Assembly (NCBI GenBank): GCA_021323735.1 | Contig: JAJPKM010000048.1 | Location: 96,060-160,059, forward strand | Source of the DNA: Gammaproteobacteria bacterium | Lineage (GTDB): Bacteria > Pseudomonadota > Gammaproteobacteria > Steroidobacterales > Steroidobacteraceae | DNA length: 64,000 nt | Direction of reading: 5' to 3' | Shown: piece by piece, positions 55,944 to 63,869 of the stretch | Numbering within the stretch: position 1 is the first letter of the stretch | How the letters are laid out: each line of letters opens with the position of its first letter | The notes under the pieces: generated by a model | Seen by the model: the letters and a program-made list of their open reading frames with translations, nothing else | What the model was told of the DNA's origin: nothing | The model's database searches: none | Made by a program: the position numbers and the translations under genes

Positions 55944-57044
55944 CCCTCCACTCCTTGTAGCGCCCCGGGCAGAGCGCACCCCGGCCGAATGCACCGAGAT
56001 TCCCACTGACCATTAGATCGGCTGAGGCGTCCGTCAATGGACGGCTTTGACAACCCGCCGCTGCGCAGCAGACACGATGCAACTCCGCGGTCGCATTGTC
56101 AATTTTCTCCCCTCCGCTAGGGCCTGTTTCAGGTATTCCCCGCGTCGCCAGCGAGACCTTAGGATTCTCGTTATCCGGTCCGAGGTAGATTGGGTCCGGA
56201 GTCTGAAATTTGTCGTGAGCCGCCGGCTTCGTGATCGGCACGCTCTGCCCCGGAGAGACTATTTGCAGTTGCGGGAGGGTCAAGATCCACCGGCAAACCC
56301 AATGCAGATATCAGCCGTCGCAACGGGGAGTCTTTGATGGACGGACACGAACTCGGCGGGTCCACCATGCCTTTTGAACACATATCCGGCCAGAGCTCGA
56401 TTGGCAACGGCGAGAACAGCATGGAGGTAGGGATCAATGCATTGAAATGCACCACTTCGGCTTTGGTGTTGAAGGGCAAGCAACCGAACTCGGCCTTGCA
56501 CCGTCGGCAACGTGCGGCAACCACTGTTCGAGAATGGAAACAGCAGAGAGCCGCAGCATGTGGGACATCGGGCATGAACGAGCATCTTGTATTTGGAGTG
56601 CGCAGCATTTTGTAGCCTTGAAGCTGCGCCCGCTAGCGGATTGGTCGACACTTGCAGTAGGAATTGTCTTACTCCGATGGGAGAGATCACGCGCTGACAT
56701 AGCTGGAACGACAATAGGACGCGTTGCGAAATTCTCCATCTGGCGGACACGCGCGGCATGGCAATGCGCGCATGGATGAGTTCTGCGTACGCCTCGCCCG
56801 GGCGAAGCTGGTCTTGTCGCCACCGGCGACGATGATGTGATCCACCGAACTTAATTAACCCGCCCGTCGCCTGAGGCCGAAGGATCCGCGGCTTCAAGCC
56901 CCACAGTAGCGACTACGCCATTGGCCCTCTGCAGCACCTTGCGCGCATAGTCCCAATGGATTGCAACCGTGCTCCCGCCCACTGCGGCTCAACAACACGG
57001 CAAGGCATATACAGACTATCGACCGCATCTATACGAATAGCACC
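55944..57044. other. 1.1-kb stretch without a supportable gene
   Basis: Several overlapping frames of 60-205 codons exist on both strands, but they contradict each other, lack family motifs and have no plausible ribosome sites. Minus-strand fragments look partly protein-like: about 56283-56090 (VPITKPAAHDKFQTPD) and about 56990-56850 (STVAIHWDYARKVLQRANG). These may be remains of decayed genes. No repeat, tRNA or insertion-sequence end was recognised. Confidence 0.5.
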
Positions 57045-57227
57045 TTAGAGCAAGAATCGATCAGTAGGTGAAAATATCTCGCGCTCCGGCCAAACAGGAC
57101 ACAGCGCCTCGATGACGGTCATCAAGTCATCCAAGGCTTCAAATGAATCCCGGGTAGTAGCCGTCAGCACGTGCGTGATGCCGCCATCAGCGGCAAACGG
57201 TTGTCCGTTGTCGGTGGGTACACTCAT
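57045..57227 (-). CDS. small protein coupled to the nucleotidyltransferase (unknown)
   Basis: 60 residues, starting at ATG 57227 inside the nucleotidyltransferase stop (ATGA, 4-nt overlap). The C-terminal half, DDLMTVIEALCPVWPEREIF, is helical then Pro/Trp-rich; the N-terminal half is polar. No family recognised. Tight coupling argues for a real product that binds or tempers the NTase, as in toxin-antitoxin pairs; this is inference. Confidence 0.6.
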   Translation of the reverse strand: MSVPTDNGQPFAADGGITHVLTATTRDSFEALDDLMTVIEALCPVWPEREIFSPTDRFLL

Positions 57228-57757
57228 TTTAGAATTTCCTGGAGCAACGCTTCACGATTGAAGAGCCGGAAATACTCGCGTATTTCTTCCATCTTCAGCG
57301 CTTGCCGATTTGCCGCGATTAGGGCCTTGATATCCTCCAGGTCCTGCGTGCGGCGCGGATTGTTGACGAAACCCTGGAGCTTCAGCCCAATCAGTCCCTC
57401 GGTACTGACGACGCGCACTTCGCCGAAAGCAGTTTGGATGGCTGTGGCATGCTCAAGCAAGCCCCGCGCCGCGGGGCGACTAGCGTAAATGAAGTCCAAA
57501 CGCTCATCACCACGCAGGTAGTTGCCGGCATCGGGACTGCGATGCAGACACCGGTAGCCGAGTGCAACTAGCTCGCGATCGATGTCATCGGCTTTTTCAG
57601 AGTCCGTGAGCAGGTCGATGTCCTGGGTGGCGCGGATCACTTTGTGGGACGCCAGGGCGAGCCCGCCAATCAACGCAAACCGCGCGTCCACCTTGCCCAA
57701 GCTGGCGATGACTTCTTCAAGCTGTCTGCCGAGACGGGAGGCTGCTGCCACTGACAC
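57224..57757 (-). CDS. nucleotidyltransferase-fold protein (AbiEii/NTP_transf-like)
   Basis: 177 residues. The nucleotidyltransferase core is visible as FALIGGLALASHKVIRATQDIDLL: the GG motif, then Asp-x-Asp for metal binding. A C-terminal helical part has STEGLIGLKLQGFVNNPRRTQDLEDIKALI, seen in stand-alone NTases and AbiEii-like toxins. Such enzymes transfer a nucleotide to RNA, protein or small molecules; the target is unknown. A perfect -10 box lies about 60 nt upstream. It leads the bicistron with the 60-residue ORF. Confidence 0.83.
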   Translation of the reverse strand: MSVAAASRLGRQLEEVIASLGKVDARFALIGGLALASHKVIRATQDIDLLTDSEKADDIDRELVALGYRCLHRSPDAGNYLRGDERLDFIYASRPAARGLLEHATAIQTAFGEVRVVSTEGLIGLKLQGFVNNPRRTQDLEDIKALIAANRQALKMEEIREYFRLFNREALLQEILK

Positions 57758-57816
57758 TACCTGCTGTTCGCGCGCCCGAACGGGTTCGATCCGACGGCTA
57801 TAGTCCTAAAAAATGT

Positions 57817-57822
57817 ATTATA
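57817..57822 (-). promoter_or_regulatory. putative -10 element of the NTase bicistron
   Basis: Read on the minus strand, TATAAT occurs at 57822-57817, a perfect sigma70 -10, about 60 nt before the NTase ATG and within a short AT-rich island in otherwise GC-rich DNA. No strong -35 is seen. Confidence 0.55.
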
Positions 57823-57898
57823 AATCAAATGGATGGTGCGCAGCATAAACTGGAATAAATGCGCCGATACGCTGGTGTCTAGCCGCGGAACACCGCAC

Positions 57899-59179
57899 CT
57901 ATGCGGAGAGGGCCCCCTGCCCCAACTGCTTCAACCTGTTGGTCAGCAATTCCCGTTCCCGCAGGTTCTGCGTCATTGCGATGGCGCGTCGGATTTCTTC
58001 GCGCGCCTCAGCGAGCCTGCCCATCTTCATCAACAGGTCGCCACGCACGCTGGGGAAGAGATGGTAGCCGGCCAGCGCAGCATCGCCGGCGAGAGTGGCG
58101 GCTGCGTCGAGCGCGTCGAGTCCAGCAGCTGGACCTTGAGCCATGCCGACGGCGACCGCGCGATTGAGTGCCACGATTGGAGATGGATTGATTTGCAGCA
58201 AGGCGTCGTAGAGAAGGACGATGCGGTCCCAGTCCGTCTCTTCGGCGGTGCGCGCGCGCATGTGACAGGCGGCAATGGCTGCCTGCAGGGCATAGGGACT
58301 CGCGCCACCGTCCAGTCTTTGCGCTCGCTCGAGCGCGGCCAATCCTCGCTGGATCTGCGCATGGTCCCACAAGGAGCGGTCCTGATCCGGCAATAGGACG
58401 GCTTCGCCGTGCTTGCCCCGGCGCGCCGCGTTGCGCGATGCCTGCAACTCCATCAATGCCACCAGTGCATGCACTTCCGATTCGCCGGGAAGAAGTTGCC
58501 CCAACATGCGTCCCAGGCGCAGCGCCTCCTCAGAAAGAGCCGCCCGCATCCATTCATCGCCCGAGGTCGCGGTGTAACCCTCATTGAAAATCAGATAGAC
58601 CACCATGAGCACGGACTCAACCCTGCGAGGCAACTCGTCCTCACTCGGCGTCGCAAAGGGAACGTGTGCCTCCGAGAGGGTCTTCTTGGCGCGCGAGATC
58701 CGCTGGCCCAGCGTCTTTTCCGGCACCAAGAATGCACGCGCGATCTCCGCCGTGGTGAGCCCGCCGATCAGGCGCAACGTGAGCGCGATGCGCCCTTCCA
58801 CCGCAAGCACGGGATGGCAGGCGGTGAAGATGAGCCGCAGCACGTCATCGTCGATCACCTGATCCAGCGAGTGCACCAAAGCATCTCCGAGCCGCTGCTG
58901 TTGCCACTCCAGCTCGCGGGCAAGCTCTTCATGTTTTTGTACGAGCATGCGGCCGCGCCGCAACGAATCGATCGCGCGCCGCTTCGCCGCCATCATCAGC
59001 CATGCGCCGGGATTGTCGGGGATGCCTTCCTCGGGCCAAACCTCGAGGGCAGTCACGAGCGCATCCTGCGCCAGCTCCTCGGCAACGCCGACGTCGTGGG
59101 TAACGCGAGCGATCGCGGCGATGAGGCGTGTGGACTCGATCTTCCACACCGCCTCGATCGCCTTGTGGACATCGCTCAT
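57899..59179 (-). CDS. ECF42-type RNA polymerase sigma factor
   Basis: 426 residues. Sigma2 domain (about 10-85, VTHDVGVAEELAQDALVTALEVWPEEG, WLMMAAKRRAIDSLRR), sigma4 (about 130-185, ALTLRLIGGLTTAEIARAFLVPEKTLGQRISRAKKTL), then a long C-terminal extension (DUF6596/TPR-like, LNRAVAVGMAQGPAAGLDALD), which defines the ECF42/COG4941 group. No anti-sigma factor is encoded; the extension is thought to control activity in this group. Two YCII/DGPF genes precede it on the same strand, the usual partners. Confidence 0.92.
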   Translation of the reverse strand: MSDVHKAIEAVWKIESTRLIAAIARVTHDVGVAEELAQDALVTALEVWPEEGIPDNPGAWLMMAAKRRAIDSLRRGRMLVQKHEELARELEWQQQRLGDALVHSLDQVIDDDVLRLIFTACHPVLAVEGRIALTLRLIGGLTTAEIARAFLVPEKTLGQRISRAKKTLSEAHVPFATPSEDELPRRVESVLMVVYLIFNEGYTATSGDEWMRAALSEEALRLGRMLGQLLPGESEVHALVALMELQASRNAARRGKHGEAVLLPDQDRSLWDHAQIQRGLAALERAQRLDGGASPYALQAAIAACHMRARTAEETDWDRIVLLYDALLQINPSPIVALNRAVAVGMAQGPAAGLDALDAAATLAGDAALAGYHLFPSVRGDLLMKMGRLAEAREEIRRAIAMTQNLRERELLTNRLKQLGQGALSA

Positions 59180-59189
59180 ACGTACAAGG

Positions 59190-59594
59190 TCATCGGGTCA
59201 GATGCTCGAACCCTGCCGCCACCTTCTGCACGTCCTCGGGAAAGTCAGACATCTCGTGAATCCGACGCACTTCGATCTTCTCATTGTCGGCCATGGGTGC
59301 CCGCTTCGCCCATTCGATGGCCTCTTCGCGTGAGCGCACCTGGATGATCCAGTAGCCGCCGATGGCTTCTTTCGCCTCCGCAAACGGCCCGTCGATCACC
59401 GTCGGCTTGCCTTTCGCGTAAGAGATACGTGCTCCCGTGGACGGCGGAAATAGCCCATCCAGTGCCAGCAATACTCCCGCCTTCTGCAACGACTTGTTGT
59501 ACTCCATCATCTTCGCCACGACTTCCGCGCTGGGCGCGGCATTCGGAGCGGCCGATCCATACCCTTCGGGGATCACCATCATCATGAAACGCAT
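59190..59594 (-). CDS. YCII-family DGPF-domain protein
   Basis: 134 residues with a ferredoxin-like dimeric fold. The motif VIDGPFAEAKEAIGGYWIIQVRSREEAIEWAKRAP is the DGPF signature. These proteins co-occur with ECF42 sigma factors and are likely in their regulon; catalytic function is unknown. It starts MRFMMMVIPEG and lies 10 nt before the sigma-factor start, so co-transcribed. Confidence 0.9.
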   Translation of the reverse strand: MRFMMMVIPEGYGSAAPNAAPSAEVVAKMMEYNKSLQKAGVLLALDGLFPPSTGARISYAKGKPTVIDGPFAEAKEAIGGYWIIQVRSREEAIEWAKRAPMADNEKIEVRRIHEMSDFPEDVQKVAAGFEHLTR

Positions 59595-59741
59595 TGAGCA
59601 TGCTCCTATGGTTGGCTCTTCAAAGACCCGGATAGACGATCAGAACAACCTCATCCGCAAGGCCATGAACGAGCAGTGTCGATATCAGCGTTGAACTGCC
59701 GAAAATCCTAAGCTTTCTCATGGCGGGTCTCCGAAGTTACG

Positions 59742-60101
59742 TTACTTCCGATTCGGGCGGAATTTTAGGAATGCTCGCACCTCGACCGGAACCCGGCAGG
59801 CGACGACGGCTTTGCGTCCCCAGGCCAGCGCTTCGTCCATGTCGGCGCACTCGAGGATCCAGAAGCCGCCGATGTGCTCCTTGGCCTCGAGATAGGGGCC
59901 GTCGGTGACGGCAACCTGGCCGTCGGGCTGCTTGCGCAACGATTTGGCATGGCTTGCTGATTCCAGGCCACCTGCGAAGAACCGGGCGCCTGCGGCGTCC
60001 ATCGCTTCGTTGAGCGCACCGATGTCGCGAATCATCGCCTCACCTTCCAGCGAGGGGTCGTAGTTTTCGGGGTGTTGAATAGAAACGAGATATTGCGTCA
60101 T
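59742..60101 (-). CDS. YCII-family protein (DGPF variant, DGPY)
   Basis: 119 residues, MTQYLVSIQHPENYDPSL at the start and VTDGPYLEAKEHIGGFWILECADMDEALAWGRKAV as the family motif, with Tyr instead of Phe in DGPF. Paralogue of the next gene on this strand, 147 nt away. That gap is the longest within the sigma-factor group and may hold a separate promoter. Confidence 0.88.
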   Translation of the reverse strand: MTQYLVSIQHPENYDPSLEGEAMIRDIGALNEAMDAAGARFFAGGLESASHAKSLRKQPDGQVAVTDGPYLEAKEHIGGFWILECADMDEALAWGRKAVVACRVPVEVRAFLKFRPNRK

Positions 60102-60277
60102 GTCTGCTCCTCAGTAGTCCTTCAGGCGGGGTACTTTGCCCTTCCTTCACCAACGACGAACGGCGAGACCGGAATTCTACAAGCCGTCGGAAAATTTTAA
60201 GGTGAGAGGCTCTTGGCCATGCGCTTTTCCGGCCGTGTGAGTTGACGAGCGACGCTTAGCGTGGTCAGGGAGGATAC

Positions 60278-61177
60278 CTAGTACCGAGTGTTCGACATAA
60301 ACCAGTGCTGCTGCAGAAAATCGACGAAGGCGCGCACCTTCGGCAGGAGCAAGCGGGTGCGTAGGGCCAAGATACTCAATGGCGTGGGCGGCCGCTGATA
60401 GGTCTCGAGCACCACCTTGAGCCGGCCGTCAGCAAGATGATGAGCGACCTGCCAGGAGGGCACTCGGACGAGCCCGGCCCCTGCCAAAGCCGCGCTGACC
60501 AAGGTATCGAAATCATTGGCGCAAAGCCGGGTTGGAATGCGCAATGATTTTCGCACTGCGCCGTCCTGGAAGCTCCATTCCGCAAGGCCTGGTACATCGC
60601 CGAAGGCCAGGCAGTCCTGCTCGACCAGATCCTGCGGAGTCGCCGGCTCGCCGCGCCTGCGCAAATAATCCGGCGCGGCACAGACAACAAGTTGGATGTC
60701 GTCGAGCTTGCGGACAATGAGACCTGAGTCTTCCAGCGGTCCTATGCGAAGGGCCACATCGATGCCTTCCTCGGCAATACTTACCGGTCGGTCCACCAGC
60801 ATCAGATCGACCGAGACCTGAGTCTGCTCCACCAGAAAGCCGGGCAGCATGGGCGCCAACCGCGACCGGCCCAGCAGCGACGGAGCGCTCACATGCAACC
60901 GGCCGGACGCAACTCCCGTCTGCATCGTCAAACCGCGTTCCATCTCGGCGACCTCGTCCACAATCTGCTTCGCCCGTTCGTAGTAGAGTCGACCGGCCTC
61001 GGTCAGTGAGAGATGGCGCGTCGTCCTCTCGACCAGCGTGGTGCCGAGGACCTTTTCGAGCGCCATGAGCTGGCGGCTGACGGAAGTCAGAGGCAGGCCC
61101 AACTGGCGGCCTGCGGCCGACAGACTGCCAGCATCCGCAATCTTCACAAACACCCGCATCGCGGCTAACTTGTCCAT
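60278..61177 (-). CDS. LysR-family transcriptional regulator
   Basis: 299 residues. Winged helix-turn-helix at the N-terminus (MRVFVKIADAGSLSAAGRQLGLPLTSVSRQLMALE), linker helix, then the LysR substrate-binding domain (RLHVSAPSLLGRSRLAPMLPGFLVEQTQVSVDLML, IDVALRIGPLEDSGLIVRKL). Closest in pattern to the AaeR/DmlR-like group. Divergent from the ketopantoate reductase-like gene across 109 nt, so it probably controls that gene and itself. Ligand unknown. Confidence 0.93.
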   Translation of the reverse strand: MDKLAAMRVFVKIADAGSLSAAGRQLGLPLTSVSRQLMALEKVLGTTLVERTTRHLSLTEAGRLYYERAKQIVDEVAEMERGLTMQTGVASGRLHVSAPSLLGRSRLAPMLPGFLVEQTQVSVDLMLVDRPVSIAEEGIDVALRIGPLEDSGLIVRKLDDIQLVVCAAPDYLRRRGEPATPQDLVEQDCLAFGDVPGLAEWSFQDGAVRKSLRIPTRLCANDFDTLVSAALAGAGLVRVPSWQVAHHLADGRLKVVLETYQRPPTPLSILALRTRLLLPKVRAFVDFLQQHWFMSNTRY

Positions 61178-61286
61178 CGGTACATTATATCTAGAAACGG
61201 GAATATATCTCTCAAAATCTCATGATACTCACATAATTCGGTAGTCTCTATGATGTCGATCAAGGCCGATAAGAGAGGAGCGAGCT

Positions 61287-62279
61287 ATGAAAATCTGCGT
61301 ATTCGGCGCCGGGGCGATCGGCGGCTACATGGCGGGGGAACTGGCATTGGCGGGCCATGAGGTGTGTGTCGTTGCCCGGGGCGCGCATCTCGCGGCCATT
61401 CGAAGCCACGGGCTCAAGTTAATCGTGGAGGGCCGGATGCGCACCGTGAGCTTGCCGGCAAGCGATGACCCCACCACCTTCGGTCCGCAGGACGTCGTGA
61501 TCTGCGCGCTGAAGGCGCAGCAGGCCCATGCCAGCGCGCGCGCTTTCACTCCGCTTCTCGGTCCGCACACCGCCGTTCTCACAGCCATGAACGGCATTCC
61601 CTGGTGGTATTTCTACAAGGAGCGCGGCCCGCTGGAGGGCCATCATTTGGAAAGTGTCGATCCCGGCGCAGCGCAATGGAATGCCATTGGACCCGAGCGC
61701 GCCATCGGCTGCGTCGTCGATCCTGCCTGCGAGGTCGTGGCACCCGGGGTGATCGAACATCGCCTATTCAAGCGCTTCACCATAGGCGAACCCGACGGAT
61801 CCACCTCGGACCGCATCCTTGCGCTGCGCGATGCCTTGGTTTCCGCCGGATTCGAGGCACCGATCCGCGACACGATCCGCTGGAGCATTTGGCTCAAGCT
61901 GTGGGGCAATGTCTGTTTCAACCCGATCAGCACCCTGACCCTCGCAACCCTGGATCGCGTTACCTCCGAGTCGGGCCTTCGCGCCCTGTGCAAAACCATG
62001 ATGGCCGAAGCCCAGGCGATCACGACGGCGCTCGGTCTCAACATTCCAGAACATATGATGGAGAGGCGACTGGACGCGGCGGGTTCCGTCGTCGGTCACA
62101 AAATATCAATGCTGCAAGATCTCGAACGTGGCCGATCCCTCGAGATCGATGCCCTCGTCACTGCCGTCCAGGAAATGGGCCGCCTGGTCAAGGTCGCGAC
62201 ACCAACGATCGACATCGTACTTGCGTTGGTACAGGAACGTGGCAGGCAGGCGGGACTCTATGGCAATGAACGGCGCTAA
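61287..62279 (+). CDS. 2-dehydropantoate 2-reductase-like protein
   Basis: 330-residue NADPH-dependent reductase of the ApbA/PanE family. Rossmann motif MKICVFGAGAIGGYMAGELALAG; catalytic region FEAPIRDTIRWSIWLKLWGNVCFNPISTLT with the Lys and Asn; C-terminal KISMLQDLERGRSLEIDALV. Ketopantoate reduction (CoA synthesis) is the family reaction, but length and the LysR neighbour suggest it may instead reduce another 2-oxo acid in a catabolic context. AGAGGAG precedes the ATG. About 130 nt after it is non-coding and includes a 10-nt tandem repeat. Confidence 0.87.
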   Translation: MKICVFGAGAIGGYMAGELALAGHEVCVVARGAHLAAIRSHGLKLIVEGRMRTVSLPASDDPTTFGPQDVVICALKAQQAHASARAFTPLLGPHTAVLTAMNGIPWWYFYKERGPLEGHHLESVDPGAAQWNAIGPERAIGCVVDPACEVVAPGVIEHRLFKRFTIGEPDGSTSDRILALRDALVSAGFEAPIRDTIRWSIWLKLWGNVCFNPISTLTLATLDRVTSESGLRALCKTMMAEAQAITTALGLNIPEHMMERRLDAAGSVVGHKISMLQDLERGRSLEIDALVTAVQEMGRLVKVATPTIDIVLALVQERGRQAGLYGNERR

Positions 62280-62412
62280 GACTTCATGCCGAGACATGCC
62301 GAGACATGCCGCGAAGGAAGGGCTTGCCATTCACATCCATCAGGGGAAAATAAATCTCGTGGGTGGTCCGATCGACGACAATGACTCACCCGGGGTCATA
62401 ACTTAACGTAGC

Positions 62413-63096
62413 ATGGCACCACACGTTCATCGTACTCACCGCTCCGGATGGTTGCGCGCAGGGTTGCTCGGCGCAAACGACGGGGTGCTATCCATCTCCG
62501 GCCTCATGCTCGGCGTCGCGGCGATGCACACGACGCCATCTGGAATCTTTGCGGCGGGTATTGCGGGGACCGTGGCCGGAGCACTTTCAATGGGGGCCGG
62601 CGAATTTGTCTCTGTCAGCTCGCAAGCCGATACCGAACGCGCTGACCTCGATATTGAACGGAAGGCGATCCAGCATGACGCTGCGGCCGAGAGCGCAGAA
62701 CTTCGCGACATTTATATTGGGCGCGGGCTGGATCCGGAACTTGCCACCCAGGTCGCAAAGCAGCTCATGGCGCACGATGCCCTTGGTGCCCACGCGCGCG
62801 ATGATATTGGCATCACGGAAGCTCTGACAGCTCGGCCGTTGCAAGCCGCCTGCGTCTCGTCGATCAGCTTTGCGTTGGGCGGCACCGCGCCACTGATATC
62901 CAGCATTTTATTTCCTCGCGAAGTAAGCCTCGTCATCGCCGCCGTTTCGTTGGCCATTCTCGCATCGCTGGGAGCGCTCGCGGCACGCTTGGGCGGCGCC
63001 CCGATTATGCGTGGTGCGGCACGCGTTCTCATATGGGGTGCATTGGCAATGGGTATCACCACGGCGGTGGGCATCCTGTTCAGCACGCTGCCGTAG
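62413..63096 (+). CDS. VIT1/CCC1-family membrane transporter
   Basis: 227 residues with five hydrophobic segments. RAGLLGANDGVLSISGLMLGVAA and GALSMGAGEFVSVSSQADTERADLDIE are the conserved CCC1/VIT1 features, including the Met/Glu-rich metal path. The family moves Fe2+ or Mn2+ by proton exchange; bacterial members likely export excess metal from the cytoplasm. No regulator or operon partner is clear. Confidence 0.9.
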   Translation: MAPHVHRTHRSGWLRAGLLGANDGVLSISGLMLGVAAMHTTPSGIFAAGIAGTVAGALSMGAGEFVSVSSQADTERADLDIERKAIQHDAAAESAELRDIYIGRGLDPELATQVAKQLMAHDALGAHARDDIGITEALTARPLQAACVSSISFALGGTAPLISSILFPREVSLVIAAVSLAILASLGALAARLGGAPIMRGAARVLIWGALAMGITTAVGILFSTLP

Positions 63097-63120
63097 TCGC
63101 ATTGAAGATGGAGCGGATCA

Positions 63121-63693
63121 GTGTCTAAGGGTCGGGACAGCGGCATGCCCGCGGTGGAACAGTGGGAATCCTACTTCGACATCGCTGCTGTACTGGATTC
63201 CCTTGGCTGTCCTGAGGTAACCGGGGATGTTGTCGAATTCGGTTGTGGTTACGGCACATTCACGATCCCGCTGGCGCGAAGAACCGCCGGCGCGGTCTTT
63301 GCGCTCGACATTGACCGACTCATGGTCGCTGCAACCTCAGTGCGCGCCTCACAAGCCGGACTGAAGAACATCACCGTTGAGGAGCGAGACTTCGTCGCCC
63401 GGGGCTGCGGCCGCGGAACTGGGTCGGCGGGTCTAGCCCTGTTGTTCAATATTCTGCATATTGAGGACCCTGTAAGCCTTTTGAAGGAAGCTCGCCGAGC
63501 CCTTCGTCCCGGAGGAATGGCCGCAGTCATACACTGGAACTACGACGTGCGCACACCGCGAGGTCCGCCGCTCGATATCAGACCGAGGCCGGAACAATGT
63601 CGAGCCTGGGGCGAGCAAGCGGGATTGCGCTGGGTTCGAGACCAAGACCTGCCGGGATCACCCTGGCATTGGGGCATGGTGCTGGAGAAGTAG
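63121..63693 (+). CDS. class I SAM-dependent methyltransferase
   Basis: 190 residues from GTG 63121. Motif I VVEFGCGYGTFTIPLA, motif II ALDIDRLMVAATSVRA, and post-motif GSAGLALLFNILHIEDPVSLLKEARRALRPGGMAAVIHW show the Rossmann-like methyltransferase fold. The N-terminal MPAVEQWESYFD is typical of a small group of uncharacterised methyltransferases. Substrate unknown. It starts 24 nt after the VIT1-like stop. Confidence 0.86.
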   Translation: MSKGRDSGMPAVEQWESYFDIAAVLDSLGCPEVTGDVVEFGCGYGTFTIPLARRTAGAVFALDIDRLMVAATSVRASQAGLKNITVEERDFVARGCGRGTGSAGLALLFNILHIEDPVSLLKEARRALRPGGMAAVIHWNYDVRTPRGPPLDIRPRPEQCRAWGEQAGLRWVRDQDLPGSPWHWGMVLEK

Positions 63694-63822
63694 AACTCGG
63701 GAGGAGGACCGCGGCGCTGTCATCGAACTCTGCGGTTCAAATCCTCGGTCAACGATTGGCTGACGTCGGACAATAACCACAACTTTGTGAAAATCGCGCA
63801 AATGTCCCGCAACCTTCTGGCC

Positions 63823-63851
63823 TTGCAGACGAGCAAAACCTGTGGTAAAAC
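63823..63851 (+). promoter_or_regulatory. putative sigma70 promoter of the ArsR-type gene
   Basis: TTGCAG at 63823-63828 and TAAAAC at 63846-63851 are separated by 17 nt. The -10 overlaps the left arm of the palindrome at 63850-63869, so a bound repressor would block it. About 9 nt separate the -10 from the ATG, implying a leaderless or very short leader transcript. Confidence 0.45.
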
Positions 63852-63869
63852 TGAACTATATGGTTCAGT
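63850..63869. promoter_or_regulatory. palindromic operator overlapping the ArsR-type start codon
   Basis: ACTGAAC (63850-63856) and GTTCAGT (63863-63869) form a perfect 7-bp inverted repeat with a 6-nt spacer. The ATG at 63860 lies in the spacer and right arm. Autoregulation by the encoded winged-helix protein is likely but not shown. Confidence 0.6.

Noticed and set aside
56280..56897. 205-codon minus-strand frame as a gene
   Set aside because: Competing frames overlap it on both strands, no motif or ribosome site supports it, and its composition is unusual.
63731..63750. tRNA T-arm-like sequence (GGTTCAAATCC)
   Set aside because: The flanking stem pairs poorly and no acceptor, D or anticodon arm fits around it.
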